DNA from: a virus
DNA length: 22,875 nt
Direction: 5' to 3' (one strand)
Virus record (IMG/VR): IMGVR_UViG_3300042468_000170
Coordinates: 1 to 22,875 of that record
Shown: one piece after another, positions 1-7,881 of the stretch
How positions within the stretch are numbered: the first letter of the stretch is position 1
Layout of the letters: each line of letters begins with the position of its first letter
Notes under the pieces: generated by a model
Seen by the model: only the letters and a program-made list of their open reading frames with translations
Databases searched by the model: none
Told to the model about the DNA's origin: nothing
Position numbers and translations under genes: made by a program

Positions 1-2
1 AG

Positions 3-227
3 ACCAGACCTAGCAACGGGGTCAAAGCAGGTTATAAAAAGAAGCAAGTTTGTGATATCTGCGGCTTTAAATGCATATATCATACTCAGATGACCGTGTT
101 CCACATAGACGGAGACCTCAGAAATACTGCGTTTAGTAATCTGAGGTCTATCTGTTTGAACTGTATCGAGGTCGTTAAACGACAAAAAGTTACATGGAAG
201 CGCGGTGACTTACAAGTTGACTATTGA
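3..227 (+). CDS. HNH endonuclease-like protein, 5'-truncated
   Basis: The open frame enters from the left edge and ends with TGA at 225-227; its start lies outside the window. The visible 74 residues carry a paired CxxC arrangement typical of zinc-stabilised HNH nucleases: CDICG, then FHIDGDLRNT, then SNL, then CLNC. The H-x-D-G-D...N...NL...CxxC order is that of the beta-beta-alpha-metal fold. The usual histidine straight after the last cysteine is replaced by isoleucine, so nuclease activity is uncertain. Small free-standing HNH proteins are common in T4-like phages, as homing or accessory nucleases. Its last 18 bases overlap the end of the convergent dNMP kinase gene. It could also be a non-catalytic zinc-finger DNA-binding protein. 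Confidence 0.6.
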   Translation, partial: TRPSNGVKAGYKKKQVCDICGFKCIYHTQMTVFHIDGDLRNTAFSNLRSICLNCIEVVKRQKVTWKRGDLQVDY

Positions 228-842
228 ATCGATCTTTCTGTGTAATTCATCAATAGTTCCATTGTTCTCTATATGATGATCGTATTCTAATCCCACGCTA
301 CTATATTCGCTAGCATGTACGTTAGATGATTCTAGAATTTTCATTGCTTCGGGATAGCCCTGCGCATAATAACCTTTTGAATAAGTCAAGGCAGCATCAT
401 GCCAAGGTGGATTATCTCCCCTAGATACTCTGACAGTGATTCCCCCTAGACGCTTGATAGATTTCAATTCGTTAGGAAATCTGCAATCGCTGATAACGAT
501 ATCGTCTTTAGCCGTTCTTAATTTGTTTTCAATGCTAGCGATCCAGATATCGTCATGGAATGCCCTACGGCCTACTTCAGTACCCCATTGCTGTAGTACC
601 CATCTAGGGGTAAGATGTCTGATATCTAAACGCTCTGCCCACCAAGAATCAACTTGATCTCGCCACTCGCGACTACTCTTGGTAGTGCCTTCTAGCATTT
701 CACGATCCCAATTAAAGATACTTGCGACCGCATCTTTTAGTGGGCCTGCGTAACTCATACGTTTAAAGCCCTTGAATGTGATCAAGTAGTCAGCAATTGT
801 ATCTTTGCCGCTACCTATAAAACCTGAGACTCCTATAATCAT
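210..842 (-). CDS. 1: T4 gp1-like deoxynucleoside monophosphate kinase
   Basis: This 210-aa protein is predicted to phosphorylate dNMPs to dNDPs for phage DNA synthesis. The N-terminus has a P-loop, GFIGSGKDT (residues 7-15). Further on come an aromatic/basic segment (RHLTPRWVLQQWGTEVGR), a Walker-B-like strand (DIVISDCRFPNE) and an acidic/basic lid region, in the order seen in T4 gp1 (241 aa). Here the protein is about 30 aa shorter. The ATG is preceded by a purine-rich Shine-Dalgarno (AGAGAG) and by a very good sigma70-type promoter at 870-898, so it is probably expressed early, independently of the late genes upstream. Its 3' end overlaps the convergent HNH gene by 18 bp. Confidence 0.88.
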   Translation of the reverse strand: MIIGVSGFIGSGKDTIADYLITFKGFKRMSYAGPLKDAVASIFNWDREMLEGTTKSSREWRDQVDSWWAERLDIRHLTPRWVLQQWGTEVGRRAFHDDIWIASIENKLRTAKDDIVISDCRFPNELKSIKRLGGITVRVSRGDNPPWHDAALTYSKGYYAQGYPEAMKILESSNVHASEYSSVGLEYDHHIENNGTIDELHRKIDSIVNL

Positions 843-869
843 GGTAACTCTCTTTCAAATAGAAAGATT

Positions 870-898
870 ATTGTACATTGAAAAATATAGTTTGTCAA
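870..898 (-). promoter_or_regulatory. sigma70-type promoter for dNMP kinase
   Basis: On the minus strand the sequence reads TTGACA, a 17-base spacer, then TACAAT. The -35 is a perfect match and the -10 matches 5 of 6. The predicted transcript starts near 863, giving a leader of about 20 bases that contains the Shine-Dalgarno. It lies in the 69-base gap after the glycosyltransferase-like gene. Confidence 0.8.
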
Positions 899-911
899 TC
901 AAATATTTTTC

Positions 912-2048
912 CTATTTAAAAAAATTAATAACTTTGTCATGTAATGAATCATAAGGTCTAGTCCAGAATAGTTCACGATTGTGTACCAAAATATCTCTGT
1001 CTTTTTTATATAATTCATGTAGTTCATCGATTGAGAGATCAAGTAGTTTTTTGGCTGAGTTGGCATATGAGTCGAAACGCTCGTCAGTATTAGGTAGCGT
1101 GTCGTAACTATAATCTATCCAATCTGGAAGTTTAAATCCATATGATCGTATGTCATCTACTAAGCCCATATAACCGAATGGTAATATGAAATGACCCTTG
1201 ATTAATGGATCCCAAGTTTTCTCTGTTATGGATCTGTACTTTATTGTCTCATCAAAAAAGTTCTGATTACCAGTGATCGTCTCACAGTACATACTAAAAT
1301 ATGTACCTTGATAATAATGATTGGCGATAGGATACCAGCCACCATTATTCAAGAACTTATCAGTATGAGGGTTTTCTGTTTCTAATATTAACCCTTTTGA
1401 GAAATCACTATAGTGACCATCCTTTGGATACATGTCTATCAACTTTTTTAATTTTTTTCTGAATTTAAATCTAGGGTGATCAAACGTTTGATATATCCTA
1501 TTGGGGCACAAATATTTTCGTATCGAATTAGTCTTTTTATCCGTTATCTTTTCTATAGGTCTTAATTCAAAATTCTTGATATTAGCACCTTGTACATACA
1601 ATCGTTCTCTAAGGTTGATTCTATTATAATCTGTGAAATATATCTTTTGTCTATTCCACAAAAAATCATAACTTATCTCTGTATCTAGGGCAAAGTTAGT
1701 ATGTACTATAGCAAACTCATTGGGTATTTCTTGTTGTAATATTTTTCTAGCAAATAGAAAATAGTTTCTATCAGGAAAGCAATGATCTATGTGAAAAATA
1801 TGTAATATTAAAAGTTTCTGATGTGGACTTAGATTCAAGTCTTTGATTTGTTGAACTTTGTCATATATTTGATCTTGACCAAATATATCATGACCATGGA
1901 TAGCGATTATATCTGCATCTTTTATATTGCTAGTATGTTTAAAATCATTTGACTCTATATCAAACTGCAGGAAGTTTTTATAATAACATCCTATAACCTT
2001 ATCAAAACTATGCGGGAATCCTGTACCTGGATTGTAAATTTTCAACAT
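912..2048 (-). CDS. glycosyltransferase-like protein (GT10-like C-terminus)
   Basis: This 378-aa protein has no signal peptide or clear membrane segment. Its C-terminal half has an ITEKTWDPLIKG...PFG stretch (residues 274-292), followed by a segment about the chain end position and an LPDWIDYSYD stretch. This is the pattern of the nucleotide-sugar-binding half of fucosyltransferase-like (GT10-type) enzymes in phages and bacterial surface-polysaccharide loci. The N-terminal half is not recognisable. The gene starts 6 bases after the gp13-like stop, with AAGG ten bases upstream of the ATG and no promoter of its own, so it is probably co-transcribed with the late neck gene. It is visibly more AT-rich than the neck genes and may be an accessory insertion. 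Possible substrates are host surface glycans or a virion protein; this is inference. Confidence 0.45.
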   Translation of the reverse strand: MLKIYNPGTGFPHSFDKVIGCYYKNFLQFDIESNDFKHTSNIKDADIIAIHGHDIFGQDQIYDKVQQIKDLNLSPHQKLLILHIFHIDHCFPDRNYFLFARKILQQEIPNEFAIVHTNFALDTEISYDFLWNRQKIYFTDYNRINLRERLYVQGANIKNFELRPIEKITDKKTNSIRKYLCPNRIYQTFDHPRFKFRKKLKKLIDMYPKDGHYSDFSKGLILETENPHTDKFLNNGGWYPIANHYYQGTYFSMYCETITGNQNFFDETIKYRSITEKTWDPLIKGHFILPFGYMGLVDDIRSYGFKLPDWIDYSYDTLPNTDERFDSYANSAKKLLDLSIDELHELYKKDRDILVHNRELFWTRPYDSLHDKVINFFK

Positions 2049-2054
2049 ACGGTA

Positions 2055-2840
2055 TTAACCTTGTATCCAAGTCAATGGTTGGCTGTAATCTTGATACTTG
2101 CGCAGGTCTTCTAATAGTCTTTCTTGATCTGCTTTACCTTCTGCTTTCATAGCAGTACCATTCAAACTTGTGCCGCCACCGGGGCCTGCGATAGTACCAA
2201 ACTTCTCGCGGGCTTCACCGATGATAATCTTGAGTTGTGCTAAGATAAAATCTGCTAGCCAGATACCTGCGCCCGGATCTTGCAATATCTCAGTCTCAGG
2301 TCTAGTCATATCTGCCCAGATCAACACACGCTCACCTGTGCCCTTGAAGTCGCGCACAGTACGCAATACTTTAGTGACAGGGTTAAAAGTATAAGTGACA
2401 TAACCACCAAACATACGTGCCGCTAATTCTACATAACCAGCATAGAAATCATATGTAGCCATGCCACCTGTGTAGTTATAGTTCAATAGGTAAGTGTTAA
2501 GAATAGCACTACTGAATGGGTCAAAACTTGTGCTTGAAGGGCCTGTCTCAAGACCTACTGTTCTACGGAAGATAGCACGAACGTTAATAAATTCACTTGG
2601 AAGTGTATATGTATCAACGTTCTTGATGATAGTCATCAAGGTGTAACCTTCTTGCGTAGAATTCTGCGCACGTTGTCTATACGTCTTAATAGCATAGTCA
2701 TACGCCGCTTCATAATGTTGCGGATCTAATTCTAGATCAATGATGTCACCACCTAAGCGTAACCTTAGGTTGTCGAACATCGCATCTTTTAGTTGCTGTA
2801 AATTAGCGTTAGTTGGGGTTGATAGTGGATCCGCAGCCAT
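2055..2840 (-). CDS. 13: T4 gp13-like neck / head-completion protein
   Basis: This 261-aa protein looks like the T4-type neck protein that closes the portal after packaging. The N-terminus (PLSTPTN, then LRLRLGG, then a YDYAIKTYRQRAQN helix near residue 50) matches the head-to-tail adaptor pattern of T4-like marine phages. It is followed by a YTLPSEFINVRAIFRR strand and a LLNYNYTGGMATYDFYAGY segment. The end is a charged helix with a polar tail. T4 gp13 is 309 aa. gp14- and gp15-like genes sit nearby at 4750-7857 but on the other strand, so the T4 order 13-14-15 is kept as a set but split by an inversion or insertion. A gp14 identity was considered, but the protein at 4750 fits gp14 better. 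A late box lies 22 bases upstream, with GGAA as the Shine-Dalgarno. Confidence 0.62.
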   Translation of the reverse strand: MAADPLSTPTNANLQQLKDAMFDNLRLRLGGDIIDLELDPQHYEAAYDYAIKTYRQRAQNSTQEGYTLMTIIKNVDTYTLPSEFINVRAIFRRTVGLETGPSSTSFDPFSSAILNTYLLNYNYTGGMATYDFYAGYVELAARMFGGYVTYTFNPVTKVLRTVRDFKGTGERVLIWADMTRPETEILQDPGAGIWLADFILAQLKIIIGEAREKFGTIAGPGGGTSLNGTAMKAEGKADQERLLEDLRKYQDYSQPLTWIQG

Positions 2841-2862
2841 GTTATATTCCGATTAATAGTTG

Positions 2863-2870
2863 TATTTATC
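2863..2870 (-). promoter_or_regulatory. late promoter box GATAAATA (gp13-like gene)
   Basis: The minus-strand GATAAATA differs from the T4 late consensus TATAAATA at one base. With transcription starting about six bases after the box, the leader is about 17 bases and contains GGAA. It sits between the MazG stop and the gp13-like ATG, separating an early operon from a late gene. Confidence 0.6.
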
Positions 2871-2875
2871 GGATT

Positions 2876-3325
2876 TTAAAGGTCTCCCTCTTTTCGATTC
2901 TCGCTATAGTAAACGTCAAAGTGTCCGCCCGGGTATCGTGCTTCAAGTTTCTTGACGTTTTCAGCGACAACATCATTAGGGTCGAGATTCAATGCACGAC
3001 ATGCATTAACCCAATACCACATGATATCACCTAGTTCACGCTTCATGTGAAAGTGCGCTTCTTCATTGAGGGGCTTGCCCTGAAACACAATCTTCTTTAC
3101 GATTTCTTGAAACTCACCTGTCTCGCTACCAAGACCGATAGCACCACAAAGCAATAATGGTACATTGATATCTGGACCATGAACATACTCACCGTTCGGA
3201 CCATATGCTTCGTAATTGCCATCGATTCTGTCTAACACATTCATAAACGTAGTAAGATCATTACTTTGTTTACTAGTAACTGCTTCAACAAATTCCATAT
3301 ACTTGTTTAAATCTACATTATTCAT
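2876..3325 (-). CDS. mazG: MazG-like nucleoside triphosphate pyrophosphohydrolase
   Basis: This 149-aa protein carries the all-alpha NTP-PPase metal site: E68-x-x-E71 (GSETGEFQE) and E97-x-x-D100 (RELGDIMWYW). The expected downstream KKLEARYP segment is also present. MazG-type enzymes hydrolyse (d)NTPs to monophosphates; in phages they are linked to nucleotide-pool adjustment or ppGpp-related effects, but the substrate cannot be told from sequence. The ATG overlaps the stop of the 64-aa upstream gene by four bases (ATGA), which implies translational coupling. It is the last gene of the operon that starts from the promoter at 4681-4709. Confidence 0.88.
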   Translation of the reverse strand: MNNVDLNKYMEFVEAVTSKQSNDLTTFMNVLDRIDGNYEAYGPNGEYVHGPDINVPLLLCGAIGLGSETGEFQEIVKKIVFQGKPLNEEAHFHMKRELGDIMWYWVNACRALNLDPNDVVAENVKKLEARYPGGHFDVYYSENRKEGDL

Positions 3326-3516
3326 ACTAACTCCTTGAACATTTTTTTTCTACCTTCTTCACCTAGGATACTATCAAATATCTCTTTAGTACGTTGCATC
3401 ATTGCACATGCCAACATTAGTTGATCATTAGCGTTCTCTGTTGACAATATAGCAGTATCTATGATTGTCATCATAGTTTCCATTCTTTTACCTAACGGAT
3501 CAAATGATTCTTCCAT
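3322..3516 (-). CDS. small protein of unknown function (64 aa)
   Basis: This is a short, mostly helical, acidic-to-amphipathic protein with several methionines (METMMTIID, LACAMMQRT). No domain was recognised. It is accepted as a gene because it is tightly packed in an operon: its ATG overlaps the upstream stop by one base (TAATG), and its own stop overlaps the mazG start by four bases. The length and position suggest an accessory or regulatory partner of its neighbours, but nothing shows a function. Confidence 0.6.
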   Translation of the reverse strand: MEESFDPLGKRMETMMTIIDTAILSTENANDQLMLACAMMQRTKEIFDSILGEEGRKKMFKELV

Positions 3517-4649
3517 TAGAATGCCTTTAGGATAATCATGTTTTCATTGAATCGACCGTTAGGTGTAGTCGATACAGCCTTGATGTCTTTGAAGTACTTA
3601 CGTGCCGCGGGCTTACTTCCCATGACTTCTTTGATTTGCACTTCGGGCTTACGTAGTGTCTTAGTCTCAGAATTCTTAGTGCAGAACCCGATAACACTGT
3701 TACCTTTGACAGTCAAACTCTTGCCATATTCATCAGCAACTAAGTGAATCAACTTACGCTTCTTAGTATCATAGACCCAAGCCTCAGCACAACCATGCAA
3801 CTTTGTAGATGGTACACTGACCAACTCAAGTTTCTCAAGTTTGAATGTCTTGAGATACTTGAGGCTACGCACAATCTTTTCGATCGGCACTGCTTTCTTA
3901 GCACGTGGCTTTCGCCCTGCCTTTTTAATATTGACGTATGAATTGAGGTCAGAGATAACCTTCTCAATCACGCCGATTATGTTGCGAACCTGTACCTTAC
4001 CTAAATGTGAATATGCTTCGTTCAACTGCTCATCTTTACCTGCTTGCAACTCGGTATACTCATCCAGTTTACGTTGCCAAGCACTAGTCAAAATATTGAT
4101 ATGTTGCGGCAACACATTGTATTGTGTCAACACACTGACCGGATTGATGTTGCTTTCTTTCTTGCAACCACCTAGAATATATTCATCCCACTGCCCCTCA
4201 AGTTCTCCACCTGCTTCTAGAGCCTTCTCACGCATACGCTCTTGAATGTTCGGCTTGATGACCACAGTAGTAGTTACCTGTTCTGCTACTACCTCTTCCT
4301 TATCTTCCGTCAACAAACGTTCGATTTCTGAGGACAGTTTATTGATCGTATTCTCATCGTTGTATCCGCGCAACACGCATCGTGCCACGAATCCATAAGT
4401 AGTAGTCACATTGCTATCGCTTACACGGCGAAATGCTTTTGCTTCAGTAATCTTGCCTGTAAAGTCAAGATATTGGGCAATAAATTCTTTAGCATCCTTC
4501 TTATCGTAGAAGTGATGATACCATGTTAGTGCTTCACCCAAACTATGTTTAGCGTTTTCTACACTAAAATCGGGTTCGGGTCCAAAATACTTAGCGTCTG
4601 CATCCCTGGGATTCAAGGGCTTGATTTCATGCGTTTTAGTCTTGACCAT
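3516..4649 (-). CDS. conserved-looking phage protein of unknown function (377 aa)
   Basis: This is the first gene of the 4649-2876 operon. The start is placed at the ATG at 4649 because GGAG lies six bases upstream and a sigma70-type promoter ends just before. An in-frame TTG at 4709 would put the promoter inside the gene. The N-terminal third is helical (LGEALTWYHHFYDKKDAKEFIAQYL). A charged middle follows, then a basic linker with GRKPRAKK that resembles an AT-hook-like or nucleic-acid-binding tail. The C-terminal 130 residues are beta-rich (AEAWVYDTKKRKLIHLV, GNSVIGF) and end in MIILKAF. No family was recognised. An early-expressed nucleic-acid-associated role is only a guess from the basic linker and the promoter type. 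Confidence 0.75.
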   Translation of the reverse strand: MVKTKTHEIKPLNPRDADAKYFGPEPDFSVENAKHSLGEALTWYHHFYDKKDAKEFIAQYLDFTGKITEAKAFRRVSDSNVTTTYGFVARCVLRGYNDENTINKLSSEIERLLTEDKEEVVAEQVTTTVVIKPNIQERMREKALEAGGELEGQWDEYILGGCKKESNINPVSVLTQYNVLPQHINILTSAWQRKLDEYTELQAGKDEQLNEAYSHLGKVQVRNIIGVIEKVISDLNSYVNIKKAGRKPRAKKAVPIEKIVRSLKYLKTFKLEKLELVSVPSTKLHGCAEAWVYDTKKRKLIHLVADEYGKSLTVKGNSVIGFCTKNSETKTLRKPEVQIKEVMGSKPAARKYFKDIKAVSTTPNGRFNENMIILKAF

Positions 4650-4680
4650 AGTAGTCTCCAATGCTATTATCAATTTACTT

Positions 4681-4709
4681 ATTCTATCACCCTGTCTGAT
4701 AAAAGTCAA
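4681..4709 (-). promoter_or_regulatory. sigma70-type promoter for the unknown-unknown-mazG operon
   Basis: The minus strand reads TTGACT, a 17-base spacer, then TAGAAT; each hexamer matches 5 of 6. Transcription would start near 4674 and give a 25-base leader holding GGAG at 4656-4659. It is divergent from the late box at 4738-4745 in the same 100-base gap. Confidence 0.78.
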
Positions 4710-4737
4710 GCCCTTTGTAAGTCATTGATTCTAAACG

Positions 4738-4745
4738 ACTAAATA
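4738..4745 (+). promoter_or_regulatory. late promoter box ACTAAATA (gp14-like gene)
   Basis: The box is identical to the one upstream of the BppU-like gene (21172-21179). It ends only four bases before the ATG at 4750, so the predicted start of transcription falls on the start codon. No Shine-Dalgarno is visible. The mRNA may be leaderless. Confidence 0.5.
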
Positions 4746-4749
4746 CTGT

Positions 4750-6471
4750 ATGCCCAAATTATCGCTATATCACCCAACGAAAACTAACGATTATAAATTC
4801 TTCGACAGGACGATTTCGGAGCAACTTACTGTGGGTGGAACTGACCTTTATATCCACAAATATATGGGCCCGTCTGCACAGACACCAAGTGCAGACTACA
4901 CTCAACCGCAGTATGTCAGTCCTGATCCTACACAGATACAAGACTTATTGTTCTTAGAAAACCGCGATAGGGTTTATGATCCAAATATCTATAGATTGCG
5001 TGGACATTATAGCGTACAGAATCTAGACTTTGATTTAAGTCAGTTTGGATTATTCTTAAACAATGACATCATCTTTATTGCCGTTCATTATAACGACATG
5101 ATCGATATCATTGGTCGTAAACTAATGGTAGGTGACGTATTAGAATTACCTCACTTACTAGATTACAACCCATTAAAAGAATCAATACCGGTAGCATTGA
5201 AGCGTTTCTATAGCATCACCGATGCTAACTTTGCTAGCGAAGGTTTCAGTCAAACTTGGTATCCACACTTATGGCGTATCAAGTGTGAGCCATTAGTAGA
5301 TAGTGAAGAATTTAGCAATATACTCAAAGAGCCAATCAACAAAGACAATTATCTTGGTGATTGGGATCCTACTAAAGTATATCCGCCTGGTTATGTAATA
5401 AGTTATGGTGACAAGAACTACATCAGTAAGATAGAAGTTCCTGTAGGAATATATCCCCCAAATGAAACATATTGGGAATTAGATCCTAATCAGAATCTCA
5501 AAGATATCTTATCAACATATAACAAGAATCTTGATGTTAATAATGCGCAACTTGAAGAAGCAAAACGTATAGTACCTAAAGCAGGTTACAACAACAAAGA
5601 CCTATATGTCGTTCCAACATATGGAATATATGAAAGCAACAACACATTATCAGGCAAACTGAATCAGCCGGCGCCACCTATCAATGTTGTGACATATAGT
5701 GGTGGAGCACCTAACACAGGTTCTTATGGTACTGTAGTCTACATGCGCAATCCTAAATATAAGAATCCTAGCGCAGGTATCAAAGTCAGTAAAGAATTAT
5801 TGAAGAGCATATGGGATATGACTGCTGACATGGATTTCACTAAGATGGATATCCATGTACAAACAAATATGGAAGTCATGGAAAGTGCTCCTGCAGTCCT
5901 CAAAGAAGGTAGTGGTTCAAGATCGCTAGAAGGTAATAAAGTATTATCTGTCATGTCACTTGGTCCAGTTACTGGTCCATATGGTACTGCTGACAATACA
6001 TATGCTACTGCTGACGCAGATCCAACTCAACCAGGATTTACTGGTACTATCAGTACACAAATGGATTGGCGTGCAGACTGCGATCCTGCATATCAGTATA
6101 TCAGTCGCGCAAGTCCAAGAAGTTTCGGTTATGAAGCAGGTTATCTATCAGGAGATGGTACTGCCCCTAACGGTTATCCAAGTGGCGCAGGCATTGCGTT
6201 CCCGCAAAATCCTCAAGTAGGTGATTACTTCTTGCGCATCGATTATATGCCGCAGATATTATATCGTTGGGACGGAAAATTGTGGATTCGTATATCAACT
6301 AATGTACGTACAGACACTGGATTCACAGCGGACGACCAAGCACAGAAGTCTCAATTCATCAATAATGAAGCAGAGATATATAACAACAATACAGGTAACT
6401 TGATACCATCAGCACAACCATTATCAAGTATCTTACAATTAGCACCGAACAACTTACCCCCATTACCATAA
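4750..6471 (+). CDS. 14: T4 gp14-like neck protein, greatly enlarged
   Basis: This 573-aa protein is a head-tail neck component by weak but ordered resemblance to T4 gp14 (256 aa). The shared elements are TDLYIHKY (31-38), then LENRDRVYDPNIYRL (69-83), then DLSQFGLFLNNDIIF (95-109), then MVGDVLELPHL (126-136). A region ending in LWRIKCEPLVDSEEF (174-188) corresponds to the gp14 C-terminal strand. Residues 203-246 look like an inserted CBM5/12-type carbohydrate-binding module (GDWDPTKVYPPGYVISYG...YI...YWEL). The rest is Gly/Thr/Pro-rich. Near the C-terminus a VGDYFLRIDYMPQILYRWDG segment is followed by a proline-rich tail. It is followed after 9 bases by the gp15-like gene, as in T4. No Shine-Dalgarno precedes the ATG. 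Confidence 0.65.
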   Translation: MPKLSLYHPTKTNDYKFFDRTISEQLTVGGTDLYIHKYMGPSAQTPSADYTQPQYVSPDPTQIQDLLFLENRDRVYDPNIYRLRGHYSVQNLDFDLSQFGLFLNNDIIFIAVHYNDMIDIIGRKLMVGDVLELPHLLDYNPLKESIPVALKRFYSITDANFASEGFSQTWYPHLWRIKCEPLVDSEEFSNILKEPINKDNYLGDWDPTKVYPPGYVISYGDKNYISKIEVPVGIYPPNETYWELDPNQNLKDILSTYNKNLDVNNAQLEEAKRIVPKAGYNNKDLYVVPTYGIYESNNTLSGKLNQPAPPINVVTYSGGAPNTGSYGTVVYMRNPKYKNPSAGIKVSKELLKSIWDMTADMDFTKMDIHVQTNMEVMESAPAVLKEGSGSRSLEGNKVLSVMSLGPVTGPYGTADNTYATADADPTQPGFTGTISTQMDWRADCDPAYQYISRASPRSFGYEAGYLSGDGTAPNGYPSGAGIAFPQNPQVGDYFLRIDYMPQILYRWDGKLWIRISTNVRTDTGFTADDQAQKSQFINNEAEIYNNNTGNLIPSAQPLSSILQLAPNNLPPLP

Positions 6472-6480
6472 GAGTAACAC

Positions 6481-7857
6481 ATGGCACAATTTTTTTACGA
6501 CAATCAGATACGCAGATTTTTATTACAGTTCGCTAAGATTTTCAGCAACTGGTATGTGACTAAAGGCAAAGACCCTAACGGCAACGATATACTTGTACGT
6601 GTGCCGGTAATGTATGGAGATCAAAGTAGATTAGTTTCAACTGCAATTGCTAACAATAGTGCAAGCACACTACCGAGTGCACCTATCATAACCTATTGGA
6701 TAACTGGATTAGAATATAATCAAAGTTGGATGCAGAATCCTACATACATTGAAAAGGTAAATGTTAGACAACGTGCTTATAATACAGAGACACAAAGTTA
6801 TGAGCAAGTGCAAGGACAGGCATTTACAGTCGAACGATTGATGCCTGTACCTTATACATTACGTATGCAAGTTGACTTCTGGACTACTAATTATAATCAA
6901 AAATTACAATTGATTGAACAGTTAGGTACTGTTTTTAATCCTAGCCTTGAAATACAAAGCACTGACAACTTTGTTGACTGGACTAGTTTAAGTGTTGTAT
7001 ATCAAGATGGTCTTACATTTAGTTCGCGTAGTATTCCGCAAGGCACAGGTAATCCAATCGATGTATTGAGTTGGAAGTTTTATATGCCTATATGGTTAAG
7101 CACAAGTACTAAACTCAAAAAGATGGGTGTTATCAATAAAATTATTGCTAGCATATTTAAGGGAAACGCATTACAAGACATGCAAGATGATGATTTGTTA
7201 TTAGGTACTAGACAAAAGATCACACCATATGGATATAAATTATTATTAATAGGCAATAGATTACAATTATTACCTCAAGATAGCGCATTCTACCCACCTA
7301 ATACTGACTTGAATGACCCCACACCTCCTAACACAAATCTATATTGGTCTAGTTTATTAAATGTATACGGAGCATATAAACCGGGAATCAGTCAAATATG
7401 GTTACAAAATCCATATATGGAAGATGACATAGTAGGCACCATAGTACTTGATCCAGTAGATGATAGATTATTGATATATGACATCGATCCAGATACATTA
7501 CCACAAAATACATTGAATCCAGTAGATGCTGTGGTTAATCCTCAGTTGCAAGGACCAAATGCAGGTCTGCCCGGGCCAGTGAATGGGCGTAGATACTTGA
7601 TCGTAGAAGATATAGGAATGGCAGGTACGACTACGACTGCTTGGGGTGATCTTGTGGCAGAAGCGAATGATATCATACAATATGACTCTACAACCGGTGA
7701 TTGGTTTGTTAGTTTCGATGCCGGTGCATCGACTACTGTAGAGTATGTTACCAATCTAACTACTAATATCCAATATCGTTATGTAGAGCAAGAAGGTCAA
7801 TGGATGAAATCGTATGAAGGTTGGTACGATCAGGGCGACTATAGTATTGTAATCTAA
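6481..7857 (+). CDS. 15: T4 gp15-like tail terminator / sheath stabiliser with C-terminal extension
   Basis: The first 200 or so residues match T4 gp15: FFYDNQIRRFLLQFAKIFSN at the start (T4 has a YFYNSSFRRY...LFSN start), then LVRVPVMYG, VERLMPVPYTLRMQVDFWT and VLSWKFYMPIWL. gp15 caps the tail and joins it to the neck, so this gene marks a contractile-tailed phage. T4 gp15 is 272 aa; here there are 458 aa. The extra C-terminal domain of about 200 residues includes GRRYLIVEDIG, NDIIQYDSTTGDWFVSFD and a MKSYEGWYDQGDYS end. The ATG follows the gp14-like stop by nine bases with AAGAG as a weak Shine-Dalgarno, so the two are one operon. Confidence 0.8.
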   Translation: MAQFFYDNQIRRFLLQFAKIFSNWYVTKGKDPNGNDILVRVPVMYGDQSRLVSTAIANNSASTLPSAPIITYWITGLEYNQSWMQNPTYIEKVNVRQRAYNTETQSYEQVQGQAFTVERLMPVPYTLRMQVDFWTTNYNQKLQLIEQLGTVFNPSLEIQSTDNFVDWTSLSVVYQDGLTFSSRSIPQGTGNPIDVLSWKFYMPIWLSTSTKLKKMGVINKIIASIFKGNALQDMQDDDLLLGTRQKITPYGYKLLLIGNRLQLLPQDSAFYPPNTDLNDPTPPNTNLYWSSLLNVYGAYKPGISQIWLQNPYMEDDIVGTIVLDPVDDRLLIYDIDPDTLPQNTLNPVDAVVNPQLQGPNAGLPGPVNGRRYLIVEDIGMAGTTTTAWGDLVAEANDIIQYDSTTGDWFVSFDAGASTTVEYVTNLTTNIQYRYVEQEGQWMKSYEGWYDQGDYSIVI

Positions 7858-7875
7858 GCAATAGAGTGTTATACT
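7847..7875 (+). promoter_or_regulatory. candidate promoter giving a leaderless nudix mRNA
   Basis: TTGTAA, a 17-base spacer, then TATACT. The -10-like box ends six bases before the ATG at 7882, so the usual +1 would be the A of the start codon. It overlaps the end of the gp15-like gene. There is no Shine-Dalgarno before this ATG. Confidence 0.5.
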
Positions 7876-7881
7876 CTAGAT

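Noticed and set aside
3538-4245. Several plus-strand open frames antisense to the 377-aa gene
   Set aside because: They lack ribosome sites and recognisable protein features and lie wholly inside a well-supported minus-strand gene.
4650-4709. A TTG start that extends the 377-aa unknown by 20 residues
   Set aside because: The added stretch is exactly the TTGACT-N17-TAGAAT promoter, and the ATG at 4649 has a well-placed GGAG.
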